Source: Riptortus pedestris
Lineage: Eukaryota; Arthropoda; Insecta; Hemiptera; Alydidae
DNA length: 64,000 nt
Assembly: GCA_019009955.1 (NCBI GenBank)
Contig: CM032228.1
Coordinates: forward strand, 252,221,501 to 252,285,500
Direction: 5' to 3'
Both the position numbers and the translations under genes were made by a program. A model generated the notes under the pieces. The model searched no databases. It worked only from the letters and a program-made list of their open reading frames with translations, and was not told the DNA's origin. How positions within the stretch are numbered: position 1 is the first letter of the stretch; each line of letters opens with the position of its first letter. Shown piece by piece: positions 1 to 10,149 of the stretch.

Positions 1-832
1 AACTTAAAATTCAGCAATGTGTTGTACATGCATGGTCTCACAAATTGATGTCTTGTCTGCAAGTGCAAATTCTTTATAAAGTAATAACCCGGACTGAGTA
101 GTTTTGAATTTGAGGTAAGAATCTAAGAGGATAATGCCAAAATGTTTACTGTCTTAATACCTATTAGAAGTCTCCAAAATGGAATTAGTATCTTGTCTAA
201 TTGTAATAAAGTGTTTGCATTGAGAAATTCAGTAGGTTATGTATTTAATTTTAATGAACAAAGTTGTTTATGTATTATCACGGATATCAGAGGTTAAATT
301 GTTAGAAAACAAAATATTTTATTAAAAAGTTCAGTTTCAGTAGTGTTGAAACAAACTCTGTTTTTGCATTTTAGAATATCTTTGCGATGGAGAATATTGT
401 TCGGATTTAAAAATGAAAAGGATAGTTTTCAGGTTCTTAAGTGTAGACGTTTTTCTCAAGTTTGAGTGTTCAAATCTTTTCTTCAAATATTGGAGCTATA
501 AAATAAAGAATGTTTACAGAGAAAGAAAATCTTGTTACTTATTCTCATTGAACCCCCTTATTTCTCCCTTTACAATGGCTCATGGTTATGCTTGTGGCAT
601 TTTAAGGGCAATGCATTGTTTATTGAATGGTAAACTCAGATTTTTGATATTCAAATAATTTCTAGAGTTACGGCTTGTTATATGAGGAAATATACATTCA
701 ATTAGAAAAATCAAAAAAGCTATAATGTCTCCAGAACAAGTGAATATTGGACCAGACCATATATGAACATTTTTGTTGGAAATTGTGTTTAATATCATCT
801 CTCAAAGTTTGCTGATTTGTCTGTTTACACCT
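1..832. other. AT-rich sequence upstream of the navigator exon, presumed intron
   Basis: No conserved coding stretch, repeat family or RNA gene recognised; short open frames here look random. Confidence 0.5.
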
Positions 833-854
833 TGTGTGTGTGTGTGTGTGTGTT

Positions 855-908
<54 letters not shown>
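833..908 (+). repeat. (TG)n(TA)n microsatellite next to the navigator 3' splice site
   Basis: TG dinucleotides run from 833 to about 863 with one interruption, then pure TA to 908. Only about 30 bp, containing the polypyrimidine tract, separates it from the acceptor AG at 938-939. Confidence 0.95.
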
Positions 909-909
<1 letters not shown>

Positions 910-939
910 CTCTTTTTAATTGTTCTTGTTACATTTCAG

Positions 940-1091
940 TGCACGGGTCTGCTGTGAGCTTAGTATCAACTACCTCATCTTTGTACAGTACCGCGGAAGA
1001 GAAACAGGCTCACGAAGTACGTAAACTCAGGAAAGAACTTTCCGAAGCTCAGGAGAAGGTCCACACGCTTACCAATCAGCTTTCGACAAAT
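940..1091 (+). CDS. sick: internal exon of a neuron navigator (sickie/NAV) homologue, partial gene
   Basis: Neuron navigators are cytoskeleton-associated proteins that guide axon growth and cell migration, with coiled coils and a C-terminal AAA-type ATPase. Seen: a pyrimidine-rich tract ending in AG at 938-939, an open frame, and a GTAAGT donor starting at 1092. The exon is 152 nt; it starts with the last two bases of a split codon and ends exactly after a codon. The peptide reads HGSAVSLVSTTSSLY, then a charged heptad-like helix (EEKQAHEVRKLRKEL) and ends LTNQLSTN. From memory of the family this matches the coiled-coil segment just before the AHLVAAFEQS block of NAV1-3 and Drosophila sickie. 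The length is not a multiple of 3, so skipping would shift the frame. No other exon of this gene was recognised in the window, so the flanking introns are long or the rest lies outside. An isolated pseudo-exon is possible but unlikely given perfect splice sites. Confidence 0.8.
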
Positions 1092-1435
1092 GTAAGTTTT
1101 TTAACAATAATTAGAATAGAAAAATTGTACGCCTTATATTCCACATGGCCAAATTGAAATAATTCAATAAAAAGTTGGATGTCTGCAGTCAATAAATAAA
1201 TAAATATATATATGTTATTTATTTGATAGTAGCATTTCCCAAGCTCTCCGCACGTTTTTAAGGGATTTAAAACCAAAGAAAATATGTGAAACCACTTAAA
1301 AATTCCACAAACATAAAAGTTATACATTTATGTTTTAAACTTTCATTTTAGTACATCCATTTGCTATGGTCTAAGGTTTTTAAATGTCAAAATTACATTT
1401 AACTTATACGCTTTGTCAAATCTTATTAACGCTCA

Positions 1436-1652
1436 CTATCTTATTAATTTATTAACGCCCACTTTATGCTACAATGGCTCATTGGGACGGATTTTCTACA
1501 GGTTACCACCCTTTCCTATTCAGAATGGGCTAAGGATTTTTTTTAATGAGTTCGTCACTAAATTAATTCCTATTGCCCAGGCGGGAATCAAACTCATCAC
1601 TCTAGGTTTATCATGTCACATTAAGACCAGTGTCTTAACTCGCCTATCCAGA
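1436..1652 (-). mobile_element. tRNA-derived SINE, minus strand
   Basis: Diverged copy of the window's SINE family, read from its tail (TTATTAACGCCCACTTTATG at the left) to its tRNA-like head at the right. It carries the family core near CTACAGGTTACCACCC and a degenerate B box. Confidence 0.75.
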
Positions 1653-2093
1653 TCCTCAATTTTTTTTTTCTATTTATATATGTTATAAGGGTTTTGTTGT
1701 TGAAATAAACTCAACATGTCAGTTGGTTAAAAATGCTTTATTAATCTATATTCAGGTTTTCTAAAGAACCGAGCTTGATTTGGCAAAGCATGTAAGTTAA
1801 AAGTAATTTTGAAATTTAATACCTATATATAAATTTACATGTGCATCTTTAAATAAAACAGTATGTGTATGAAACATAGTTGTGAACCAAGGCCGCCATT
1901 TTGTTATCTAAATGTTTTGGTGAACATGTGGTTTTGTAGGGCTGAAAATAATTTGTGGCTACTTTTTATCAATTAGAAAATAGGAAGTAGTTTTTCTTAC
2001 TGTGTCAGAGATAAGGACAGGGACTACTTATAATTTTAAAAGACTATTTTGGGAAATTACTGCAGTATGGTATCATTGACCAAATTTCCCATT

Positions 2094-2545
2094 TTAGTAG
2101 ATTTTCTTTAAGGGAAATCTGCTATCATGGCTGTACTCTTGCCACGGTTTTCAAAACAATGTCTTCAAATGTCCATCGGTCTTATTTAGGAGAATGAAAA
2201 TGAGCTCTGTTCAAAAGTAATATATATGTATATGTATGTCTGTCAATGCTCTAGCAGTTACAATTCTTGTTTGATCTTTGCCAAACTCCATATTTAAACA
2301 TTTTATGTAAAACTAAAGATTAAGTTTCTTAATGGCTGAAGTCAAACCTTGGGGAGGGGGGAATTTCGAAAATTCAAAATATGTTTGTTATGATATATCA
2401 GATAAAAAAATTGTCTAGAACTAATCTTATTGCAAGTTAATTTTCTATAAATGTTCTTGGCATTTGGTCTGTTCCTTAAATATTAGCCGAGATATGCATT
2501 TTTTAGTTTCAACCTCCCTCTTACTCATGTCATATTACTTATTAA
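2094..2545 (+). mobile_element. Helentron-like element, diverged, tail missing
   Basis: The head resembles the family start (TTTAGTAGATTTTCTTTAAGG), followed by the AAATGTCCATCGGTC block, a very short TA slot near 2220, the TGTCAATGCTCTAGCAG block and the G-rich block at about 2350. Divergence is higher than in copies further right, so this is an old copy. The sequence stops before the hairpin tail. Confidence 0.65.
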
Positions 2546-2600
2546 TTTGATGAGCTCTGCAATGAGGCGATGTTGCTCAGTATCATTTATTTTCCTTCAT
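2541..2600 (-). repeat. fragment of the foldback repeat at 56.4 kb
   Basis: The segment containing GTTGCTCAGTATCATTTATT and the preceding GATGAGCTCTGCAATGA matches, in reverse complement, the right arm of the inverted-repeat element at 56356-56582. Confidence 0.5.
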
Positions 2601-2834
2601 AAATTTAGAATAAAGAAAAATGTCTAGAAGTTATTAAAACAAAAAATTAAATTGAAGAAGCAAATATAAAATTAAAACAATGTATTACCCTAATTTTTTG
2701 TGAAAAATACTGGAATGAAGAAGTCCAAGGTGCAAGTTAAAACTTGATTTTACTCTCTTTTCACAAAAATTAGTAATGTAACTAGAGTTAAATAAATGAA
2801 ACGTAGAGGGAGGAAATGGGTACTTTAAAGTTTG

Positions 2835-3285
2835 TTGTAAATGTCAATTGTCTTCAAGTGGTTTAAGAATGTATCAATAGGTGGGCTGCCTTCATTAATA
2901 GTTGGTTCAAGTTGTTCGGTAAGTTGAGATGTTCACATAGTCTGCAGTCAGTCAGGAGATGTTTAATGGTCAGTACTGTGCTACAGTGAGTGATCTTTTC
3001 AGTTTATCAGCTATGAATGTTCGATTCTAGGCCTAGTCAATACTACTTGATCTCGTCTGGCAAAATTTTCCTTTGTTTGGGTTGTCAAGTATTTCTCAGA
3101 GTTTGTTGTCAGTTTGTAACCAGTCGGTATCATAGCCATTGAGTACGTGTTTTTATTACCCGTCTCAAGTCTTGTGTAGTCAGCCTGTCCATGTCCACAG
3201 TTCTTTTTCTGGCTGCTAATTTAGCTGTTTGTCTGTTAGTGGTAGTATTTGTTTTATGTCTGTATGTCTAGGTAGCCACATCATA
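2835..3285 (-). pseudogene. 3' remnant of a non-LTR retrotransposon (ORF2 C-terminus)
   Basis: Translated on the minus strand the region contains, in shifting frames with stops, a peptide LTIKHLLTDCRLCEHLN preceded by a cysteine (HCSTV). This is the typical cysteine/histidine C-terminal segment of LINE ORF2 proteins. Upstream in the same orientation is LRRVIKTRTQWL, as found between RNase H and the C-terminus. The fragment at 54.8 kb shares LTIKHLLTDCRL exactly, so both derive from related elements. Several stops and frame changes make it non-functional. Clade is not decided. Confidence 0.65.
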
Positions 3286-3360
3286 GTTATTTTTTAATTG
3301 TGTAATAAATGGGTTTGAACTGTAAACATTTCCTATGGAGTATAAAGAACTAAGAGAATC

Positions 3361-3725
3361 TGATCATGTCTTATTAACAATTAGCTGTTATATCATGCTT
3401 AAAGGGGCTCAGGTTAGCCATGCGAGTTAAAGTGTTGACCTTTATCTCACATGGTAAATCTAGAGTGGTGAGTTCGATTCTCGCCTGGGCAAAGGAAATT
3501 ATTTAGTGACGAAATTCATTAAATAACATCCTAAAAAAGGGTGGTAACCTGTAGATAACCCGTCCCGATTAGCCTAAGTTGCAAAAAGTGGACGTTAATA
3601 AATAATAATATCATGCTTAATTGATACCTAAATACCAAAAATTAATTTTGTTGAATTTTCACTGTGTGAGGCATATGCAAATATTTTTCTTGTCACATCA
3701 TCACTCGTGATTTTATTATCTTAAC
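3361..3725 (+). mobile_element. Helentron-like body fragment split by a SINE
   Basis: Sequence matching the distal body of the long family members (AGCTGTTATAT...ATGC then CTAAATACCAAA...TTTTC) lies on both sides of the SINE at 3403-3610, so the SINE inserted into an older copy. Confidence 0.55.
3403..3610 (+). mobile_element. tRNA-derived SINE with 13-bp target duplication
   Basis: The tRNA-like head starts GGGGCTCAGGTTAGCCATGC and has a polymerase III B box (GAGTTCGATTCTCGCC). The body has GGTAACCTGTAGATAACCCG and the 3' end is an AATAAATAATAAT-type tail. The 13-mer ATATCATGCTTAA flanks both sides as a target-site duplication, as expected for LINE-driven retrotransposition. The best-bounded SINE copy in the window. 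Confidence 0.88.
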
Positions 3726-3902
3726 TTAAGGATTTTTATGAACAACTCCATATTTAATTGTTTCATGGAGAACTATTGATTATATTAAATGTCTAAAATC
3801 AGTATTCAGAGAAGGGCAAATCTCTGCAATTACATTTTGGATTAACAATCCTTTAAATTTGAAATTCTATAACTATTGTTATGCAAATGTTTTCTCTAAC
3901 CA

Positions 3903-4003
3903 GAATAATGGTAAACCTAGAGTGGCAAGTTGAATTCCCACCTGGGCAATAGAAATTTATTTAGTGACAGTAGCACAAAGTGGACGTTAATAAATAATAA
4001 TAA
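3903..4003 (+). repeat. SINE fragment
   Basis: Starts inside the tRNA-like head (GGTAAACCTAGAGTGGCAAG), has the CACCTGGGCAAT segment, an internal deletion, and the family tail GTGGACGTTAATAAATAATA. Confidence 0.7.
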
Positions 4004-4009
4004 CTGGAA

Positions 4010-4654
4010 TAATAGCAGAGTTATTTTCTATTTTTTTGGCGCAATCCTTTTGTAAATTTCCAACTTTAACCGTCCTATTTTCACTTTAAGTACCTCAGCC
4101 AGTACATATCTCATGTCCAGTTATGTTTTAATTCCTGTTTACATTGGCTTTTTAGTATAGGAGAAACAGGGTGGTCATCTTTTCATATTTCAACATAGAA
4201 TATGTCTTCTGTTCTGTGGATCCTGCATTCTCCTTCTGTCCTGTATAACAATTTTTTTTAAATTTATTTTTTATTTATGTATTATACAAAGGTTAGAAAT
4301 AAAAAGAAAATGCATGTACAAAAATTATTTTATTTATTTAAATTTATTATTATTACAATAGTTAGTTATACTTTTTTTATCACAATTATGACTATATCAC
4401 TTTTAAAAGTCTCAATAATTTAAAACTTAAAAGAACTTGCGAGGTTAATTACGCAAAAACTAACAAATTATGTATTCTATTACAACAATTATCTATATAA
4501 ATATATAATGTATTTCAAAGGCATTTTTAGTCTACATCACTTTTCAATAAACAAGAAAATAAAATTTGACTTCTTAATTAATGGAATTGCACTAATTAAC
4601 TCTGTGTAGTAAAGTTGCTGTTATATGGACTCTAGAGTGTATAAGAAAAAAAGT
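4010..4654. other. AT-rich stretch, probable 3' flank/3' UTR of nardilysin
   Basis: No repeat family or coding segment recognised. On the minus strand this is downstream of the nardilysin stop; AATAAA-like motifs occur on the minus strand around 4320-4350, but the true polyadenylation site cannot be picked. Confidence 0.35.
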
Positions 4655-7600
4655 TTACGTTTGGAAAACTTTACTTTCTGGGTAAACTGGAAGTTTTGAT
4701 TTGAACTCTGTTATATTTTTAATAAAGTAATCGCTACTTTTTCCTGGCGCTTCGGTTATATACGAATATGTTAAGCTCGAGGGTAGTTTGTTTTCTTTTT
4801 CGTCCTCTTGAAGTTCATTTTCTTCCATTTTGCTGTGGTGACCGACGATTTGGACAGTCAGTTTCTTGTACTCTGGGTTCTGGGGGTTGATCTTGGTCTC
4901 GAGAAAAGCGATCATGTCTTGAGGCTTGAGAGTGGCGAGCATTTTGGTCTCTCTCTCGAGCCTGTCGAAAGCATATTCGAAACACTTGATTTCGGCCCAG
5001 TTCCTCTTGATTTCTTCCTTGATGTGGAGATCGCAGCACTGCTTCAGATTTATGAGCGACTGTACCACTTCGTTGAACTCGGAAAGGGGAGTCGTCTTGA
5101 GAGTTTGGAGGAAAGATTCGAGGAACTTTGTTATCCTTTCTTCGACATGATCGACAGAGTGCTTGTATATTTGAGATACGACGGTTATTGTGAACCCGAG
5201 AACACCATAAATCTCCCTCAGGCTGCAGTTGACGTCGTAGCCCAGTTGCTCCTGTGTCCTCAGCTGGTCGAATAGGGGCTCTTCAATCAGCATCATAAGC
5301 AGATCTATAAGACAGTGCTCCCGAACCCCTCCAGTTCCCAATTGATAGTAGTTGGTAGTCATGCAGTTAGAATCGGAAGTATTAAATGATTGGATCCTAC
5401 AGCACTTTTCGGAATTTGGTAGTTTATGAACGAGGAATTTGGGTCTTTGGTCGACCGGTAATCCACTCACGTTTAACCTATTGACAAAGTTTTTACATAT
5501 CGACAATGCTTGCTCTTTGCGGATGTTGCCCTGCACTAAACACTGGATATGGACCTTATTGAAAAACTTGGCACTGAACTGTTTAATCAAATCTAAATTG
5601 ACAGTCGGGAGTATGTTATATTTTTCCGCCGATGTAAAATAGCTGTTTATAAGTATGCTGAAGCGGACTTCTCTACTGATGTTCGATAGTTTCAGATTGT
5701 TATTAAAATATCCCTTGGTGTTAGTTTCTTTGAAAGCATTTAAAAGATCTTCATTAATGTAGTCGTTAAATTTAAGAATATATTCGGCTATCTTTTCTAG
5801 AAGAATATGAAGTTTTTCGTTAAATCCATAAACTTCCAATATCATCGCTTTTTCGTTTACTGTTATACAATATTCAAGGAGTGCCATGTTAGCCGGATAA
5901 AGTTCCTCGACCAGCAGATGGTTCAGAATTTCGGTGTACATCGACAATAAGGTACTGTCCAGGATCGAATCAAACACAGTCTTATTTATTATTTGAAAGC
6001 TTATGAATCCCAAAGGAAGCTTGAATTTCAAATCGGGCTTGTACCAGATGGACAACGTATCCGAAGACAATATTTTCTCCGGATATGTCGGTCCTTCTTC
6101 TCCTTGATGAAGAATAGTGAAATCAGATGTAATAAATTTGTTTGGCTCGGGAGAACTGAATTCTTGATACGGCTTAATGCTGGTCCAGTGTGTTACCCAG
6201 TTTTCCGGTATATCGTGACATGTGTATTCCGTTTTAAACCATGGTTCCACCTTGTCTAGATTTATGCTGGGATCGTGGTGCTTTTTGGAGAGGATTATAT
6301 TCACAGTCGAAGGGGAAAGGCAACTTAAGAATTTCTTTATCGCTTCTGGATCGTACTCGAATAACAATTCGTTACCTGTTATATAGTGAGTCGGTGGATA
6401 GATCTGCATGTTGTCCGATAAAAATTCAACGTTCTGCACTGCAGGAGATTCTTCGTCATATCGGAAATCGATTTCGGCAATTTTTTGCAATTCGGTAAAT
6501 ATTCTCTCTTCGGGGCCTTTGGTTTGCAACATTTTGATATAACTAAAGATAGCGTTCAATACTTCCTGTAAATTCTTGACTCCGTTTTCTGTCAAGAAAA
6601 TGCTGATGGTAAAGAGCGAATAAATAGAGTTGTCGGCAAGTCCATCTTCGTGATGGCCAGCTGTCAATCCCAATGCCCAAAGCTTCTTCCTCAATAGAGA
6701 TATTAAGCTTCCTTTTCCTTCGTGCCCGATAGTCCATGACAAATAATTGGTCGGTTTAGTCTTGTATAAATGCTTGACCGGAGGCATGTGCCAGTTGAGT
6801 TCTAACAAAATGTTATCGTTAACACTTTCCACATAATACATTTTATTGAATTTTTCTTTTTGGAAGGGGATGATGGGAGATCTGTAGTCGCAGGGAGGCA
6901 GATTATTGCAGGGTATATTCGAGAAGTATTTTACGACCCACTTTTCTAAAGTTTCGATCGAAACCCTCGCTTGTACAGCGAGGGTCATCCTGTGAGCCGA
7001 ATAGTGCCTTTGCCAGAACTTGTGAACTGACTCATAGAGATGGTCATCGGTCACATCTTCCCTGAGAGTTTTGAGATTGCCCCATAAGAACTTGCCTCCC
7101 GGATTGCCGGCTACAGCAGTACTTGCCAGCAATTGCTGCCTCCTGAATACATCCGAAGGCAATGCTATAGTAAACTCTGACTCGACAGCTTCTCTCTCTC
7201 TAGTCATCGCTTCCCTCTTCATCAGCGGCGATATGAAAAACTGAGAGAAAATATCCATCGCCTTAGGCATATATTTATCCTGGCACTCGAAATAAAATGT
7301 CGTAAACTCACATTCTGTCGAAGCGTTGTCTGAACCGCCGTGCTTCTTGATGAAAGAATCAAACTCATTTTCTTTTGGGAATTTGGCACTGCCCATGAAT
7401 ACCATATGCTCCAAGAAATGTGCCAGGCCTGGTATGTCATCTGGGTCACTGAAACTGCCGACACCAACAGTTAATGAGCAAGCAGCAAGTTTCTCATCTT
7501 TCTTTGGTGGGCCTCTCTCTGTTCTAGAAGTATGGCTCTCATCTGAACTTTTGCTGGCAGTAGATTCGGAACTCGATGACTCACCATCACTAGATTCGCT

Positions 7601-7930
7601 TTCTTCGCCGTCTGACTCGACTATTTTGATATTGTGCGAACTAGCTTCGTCAGAGACGAGCAAAGCTGTCAGCCCGTTTTCCAGCCTTATCACAGAGTAA
7701 TCCTTTTTGTCGTTGGCCGACTTGACGGGCGAAGAAAACCTGACGAAATTTTCACTCTGAACGGCGTTCACATTTTCCGAGCTGATTTTGGGCGATTGTA
7801 TCAAGTCGTGAGGATCGCTGGGGTTAGCCGATTCCGATAAATTCGACGTCTTCTTCGCTAAATCTATCTTGCACTTTTTCGACATAGCTCTACTTATCGC
7901 ACTAAACAGAACGGGACAATTTTTTAACAT
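4655..7930 (-). CDS. NRDC: nardilysin, M16 family zinc metallopeptidase, single uninterrupted ORF
   Basis: Nardilysin cleaves peptides before arginine in dibasic sites and also acts as an enhancer of ADAM-mediated shedding. Seen: 1091 codons without interruption. The inverted zinc motif HFLEH is at residues 171-175, and the third zinc ligand lies in REREAVESE with Glu252, 77 residues after His175, the spacing of insulin-degrading enzyme. The acidic/serine-rich insert that separates nardilysin from insulin-degrading enzyme is at about 105-140, shorter than in vertebrates. The inactive C-terminal M16 half carries RTQEQLGYDV at about 891-900. The first ATG is at 7928-7930; a TTG two codons upstream is not needed. 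The N-terminus (MLKNCPVLFSAISRA) is basic and amphipathic, compatible with a mitochondrial presequence as in other nardilysins; Met16 would give a cytosolic form. Length is near the family norm (about 1150). No intron is seen, which is unusual because vertebrate orthologues have many. The ORF being intact argues for function. Confidence 0.95.
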   Translation of the reverse strand: MLKNCPVLFSAISRAMSKKCKIDLAKKTSNLSESANPSDPHDLIQSPKISSENVNAVQSENFVRFSSPVKSANDKKDYSVIRLENGLTALLVSDEASSHNIKIVESDGEESESSDGESSSSESTASKSSDESHTSRTERGPPKKDEKLAACSLTVGVGSFSDPDDIPGLAHFLEHMVFMGSAKFPKENEFDSFIKKHGGSDNASTECEFTTFYFECQDKYMPKAMDIFSQFFISPLMKREAMTREREAVESEFTIALPSDVFRRQQLLASTAVAGNPGGKFLWGNLKTLREDVTDDHLYESVHKFWQRHYSAHRMTLAVQARVSIETLEKWVVKYFSNIPCNNLPPCDYRSPIIPFQKEKFNKMYYVESVNDNILLELNWHMPPVKHLYKTKPTNYLSWTIGHEGKGSLISLLRKKLWALGLTAGHHEDGLADNSIYSLFTISIFLTENGVKNLQEVLNAIFSYIKMLQTKGPEERIFTELQKIAEIDFRYDEESPAVQNVEFLSDNMQIYPPTHYITGNELLFEYDPEAIKKFLSCLSPSTVNIILSKKHHDPSINLDKVEPWFKTEYTCHDIPENWVTHWTSIKPYQEFSSPEPNKFITSDFTILHQGEEGPTYPEKILSSDTLSIWYKPDLKFKLPLGFISFQIINKTVFDSILDSTLLSMYTEILNHLLVEELYPANMALLEYCITVNEKAMILEVYGFNEKLHILLEKIAEYILKFNDYINEDLLNAFKETNTKGYFNNNLKLSNISREVRFSILINSYFTSAEKYNILPTVNLDLIKQFSAKFFNKVHIQCLVQGNIRKEQALSICKNFVNRLNVSGLPVDQRPKFLVHKLPNSEKCCRIQSFNTSDSNCMTTNYYQLGTGGVREHCLIDLLMMLIEEPLFDQLRTQEQLGYDVNCSLREIYGVLGFTITVVSQIYKHSVDHVEERITKFLESFLQTLKTTPLSEFNEVVQSLINLKQCCDLHIKEEIKRNWAEIKCFEYAFDRLERETKMLATLKPQDMIAFLETKINPQNPEYKKLTVQIVGHHSKMEENELQEDEKENKLPSSLTYSYITEAPGKSSDYFIKNITEFKSKLPVYPESKVFQT

Positions 7931-8090
7931 GAACAATACGAACTACAGTCACTATTTACTTGTTCACATGTTGCTAACCTACTAGTTTGGAACCCGTCCC
8001 TCGCGGGAGGCTAAGCCATCTGTTATTGATTACTGGTATCCTCGTGTAGGCCGCTACTAGCGCTCTAGTGCCAAGACCGCCAACTAAACC
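7931..8090 (-). promoter_or_regulatory. putative nardilysin 5' UTR/promoter region
   Basis: A short block richer in GC than its surroundings lies directly upstream of the ATG (minus-strand CCTCCCGCGAGGGACGGG near 8000, and CTAGAGCGCTAGTAGCGG near 8060). No TATA box is evident at a convincing distance. Inferred from position and composition only. Confidence 0.3.
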
Positions 8091-8768
8091 TTTCAAATAT
8101 TAGAAGCCACCTATTTTCATTTTTACTTTTTTCCTATTCTTACACAAATTTCTTCAAGAATATTATTCTTATTAATCATTTTTAAAACATAATCGAAAAT
8201 ATACCAAAAATAATGACAACGTTCATAACTTTATTTAGCAGATAACCTTTTGCAATTTTGCTTTTAAATGTTTTCTGTCATACAAATTTTATTTAATCAA
8301 AATAACCTTTTTCTGGCCTTAATTATAAACAAAAATTACCGAAATACCTTAAAAATATTCATAAGTTTAAATTGATTTAATAAAATAAAAATTTCCCCAT
8401 TAACTTTTAAAAGAGACATAATAAAAAAAAATGTTTGGGGGGGGGGTCTGTTAATCTTGATTGTATTCAATCTTAAACATATTACACTTCCAGAGTTTCT
8501 CATTGAAATTTTTGGTTGTCTTTTTGTGGTGAATCGCATACAAAATTAACAGAGCCAATTTATTTTACACCCTAGAAGTTTTGCTAGACATATTTTATAT
8601 TAAATAATTCAGAGAATTTTCCTTGTAGAGGAGAAGAAAAACACTTTCTTAAAGAATTAAGTGTGGCTGCTCTGCCAGATCAGAAATCACATGATATCAT
8701 ATACGCTTTGCTAACATATGATTCCCTCACTCGCACTCACATGATATTGAAACAATTTTTTTTTTTTC
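8091..8768. other. AT-rich intergenic or intronic sequence
   Basis: No gene or repeat family recognised; contains a G9 run near 8440. Confidence 0.4.
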
Positions 8769-8993
8769 GGGGCTCAGGCTAGCCATGCGAGTTAAAGCGT
8801 TGACCTTTATCTCACATGGCAAACCTAGAGTGGCGAGTTCGATTCTCGCCTGGGCAAAGGAAATTATTTAGTGACGAAATTCATTAAATAACGTCCTAAA
8901 ATCCCAACCTGGCTAGAAAAGAGTGGTAACCTGTAGATAACCCGTCCCAATTAGCCTCAGTTGCAAAAAGTGGACGTTAATAAATAATAATAA
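8769..8993 (+). mobile_element. tRNA-derived SINE, full length
   Basis: Complete copy from GGGGCTCAGGCTAGCC through the B box GAGTTCGATTCTCGCC to GGACGTTAATAAATAATAAT. It contains the segment CCTGGCTAGAAAAGAGTGG that the 3403 copy lacks. Preceded by a T12 run. Confidence 0.85.
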
Positions 8994-9041
8994 AAACAAA
9001 TTTAAAAGTAAATATTAATGAGTAACTTATTACTGGTTTTC

Positions 9042-9225
9042 ATTAACATCCACTTTGTGCACCTGTGGCTAATTGGGACGGATTATCTACAGGTTACTTC
9101 CCATTTCTAGCCAGGGTGGGACTCAGGATTTTATTTAATGAGTTAGTTTCTAAATAAATTCTTAATGCACAGGCAGGAATGGTATACTCGTCACTCTAGG
9201 TTTACAATGTGAGATTAATGCTACA
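9042..9225 (-). mobile_element. tRNA-derived SINE, minus strand, diverged
   Basis: Starts at the left with the family tail (TTAACATCCACTTTGTGC), has GGATTATCTACAGGTTAC, and ends in a mutated tRNA-like head. Confidence 0.75.
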
Positions 9226-9329
9226 GATTAAATAAAAGTAATAAGTTTGCAACAAAAATTAAAGCCAACAAAATATAATAAGAATATGAAATGAAAATAT
9301 AAAGAAAAGTTCTCCATCCTCAGCCACAA

Positions 9330-9330
<1 letters not shown>

Positions 9331-9385
<55 letters not shown>
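9331..9385. repeat. (TA)n microsatellite
   Basis: About 27 uninterrupted TA units. Confidence 0.95.
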
Positions 9386-9388
<3 letters not shown>

Positions 9389-9529
9389 AAATAGGCATTC
9401 CTTGCCTTCTCAAAAAAATAAAAATAGGAAGGAGTCATTGATGAAGGCCCAATGAGTCTTTGAAATGGTGTGAAATTAAAATAGGAAAATAAGTGTAAAG
9501 CAAAAATAAACAGGGTGTTTAAGGACAAT

Positions 9530-9705
9530 GTATACAGTGCCCGAAGGTCTTCGATGTTGACCTGACGGCTCTTGGAGCTGGACGATGATTGACAGTGCTC
9601 TGTCGGTTTAATAAAGTGTCATAGTGGAAGCGTAGCCAATTTTTTCATGCTACCTTCATTAGAAGTCACTTTAACCTGCCAGAATACCAACTCAGAATTC
9701 TTAAT
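9530..9705. repeat. dispersed repeat related to 49.8-50.05 kb
   Basis: GTGCCCGAAGGTCTTCGATG and the following bases match the reverse complement of 49870-49920, whereas TAGTGGAAGCGTAGCCAA and the following bases match 49974-50045 in the same orientation. Confidence 0.6.
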
Positions 9706-10149
9706 AAATATATTTTATTCTTAATAAGTATATTGATTATAAGTTTAAATATAATGAACATTTATTTCATTTTTCAATATTCTATGTTCTTATTATCTAT
9801 TTGTTTAGTATTTATGTCATTTTCTTCTGTTTATTTGGGTGATTATTTTAATTAATGTATTGTTTTTATTTTGGTATTAAGGGAGGGAAATCACGTTGTG
9901 TCTCTGCTGTTAAACAATCAAATTAATAAATAAATGTTATGTTTTTAATATTTAGTGAAAAATTGTTGAGTTTGGAAAACCTGGTTTTAGTGTATGCGGC
10001 TTAGCTTTTGTTTAAACATTTTTTTACTAGTGTATAATTGGTAAAAATTGATTTTTTCGATTTTTTTTTTTATGAATGGATTCCATGGTGATAGTAAGAG
10101 TAGTTGGCAGTTAATATATGTAGAGTGCTCTGGGACAGTTTGTAGGGTT

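Noticed and set aside
8769..8993. tRNA gene at the head of the SINE
   Set aside because: The tRNA-like head does not fold into a complete cloverleaf by eye and recurs with the same non-tRNA body many times.
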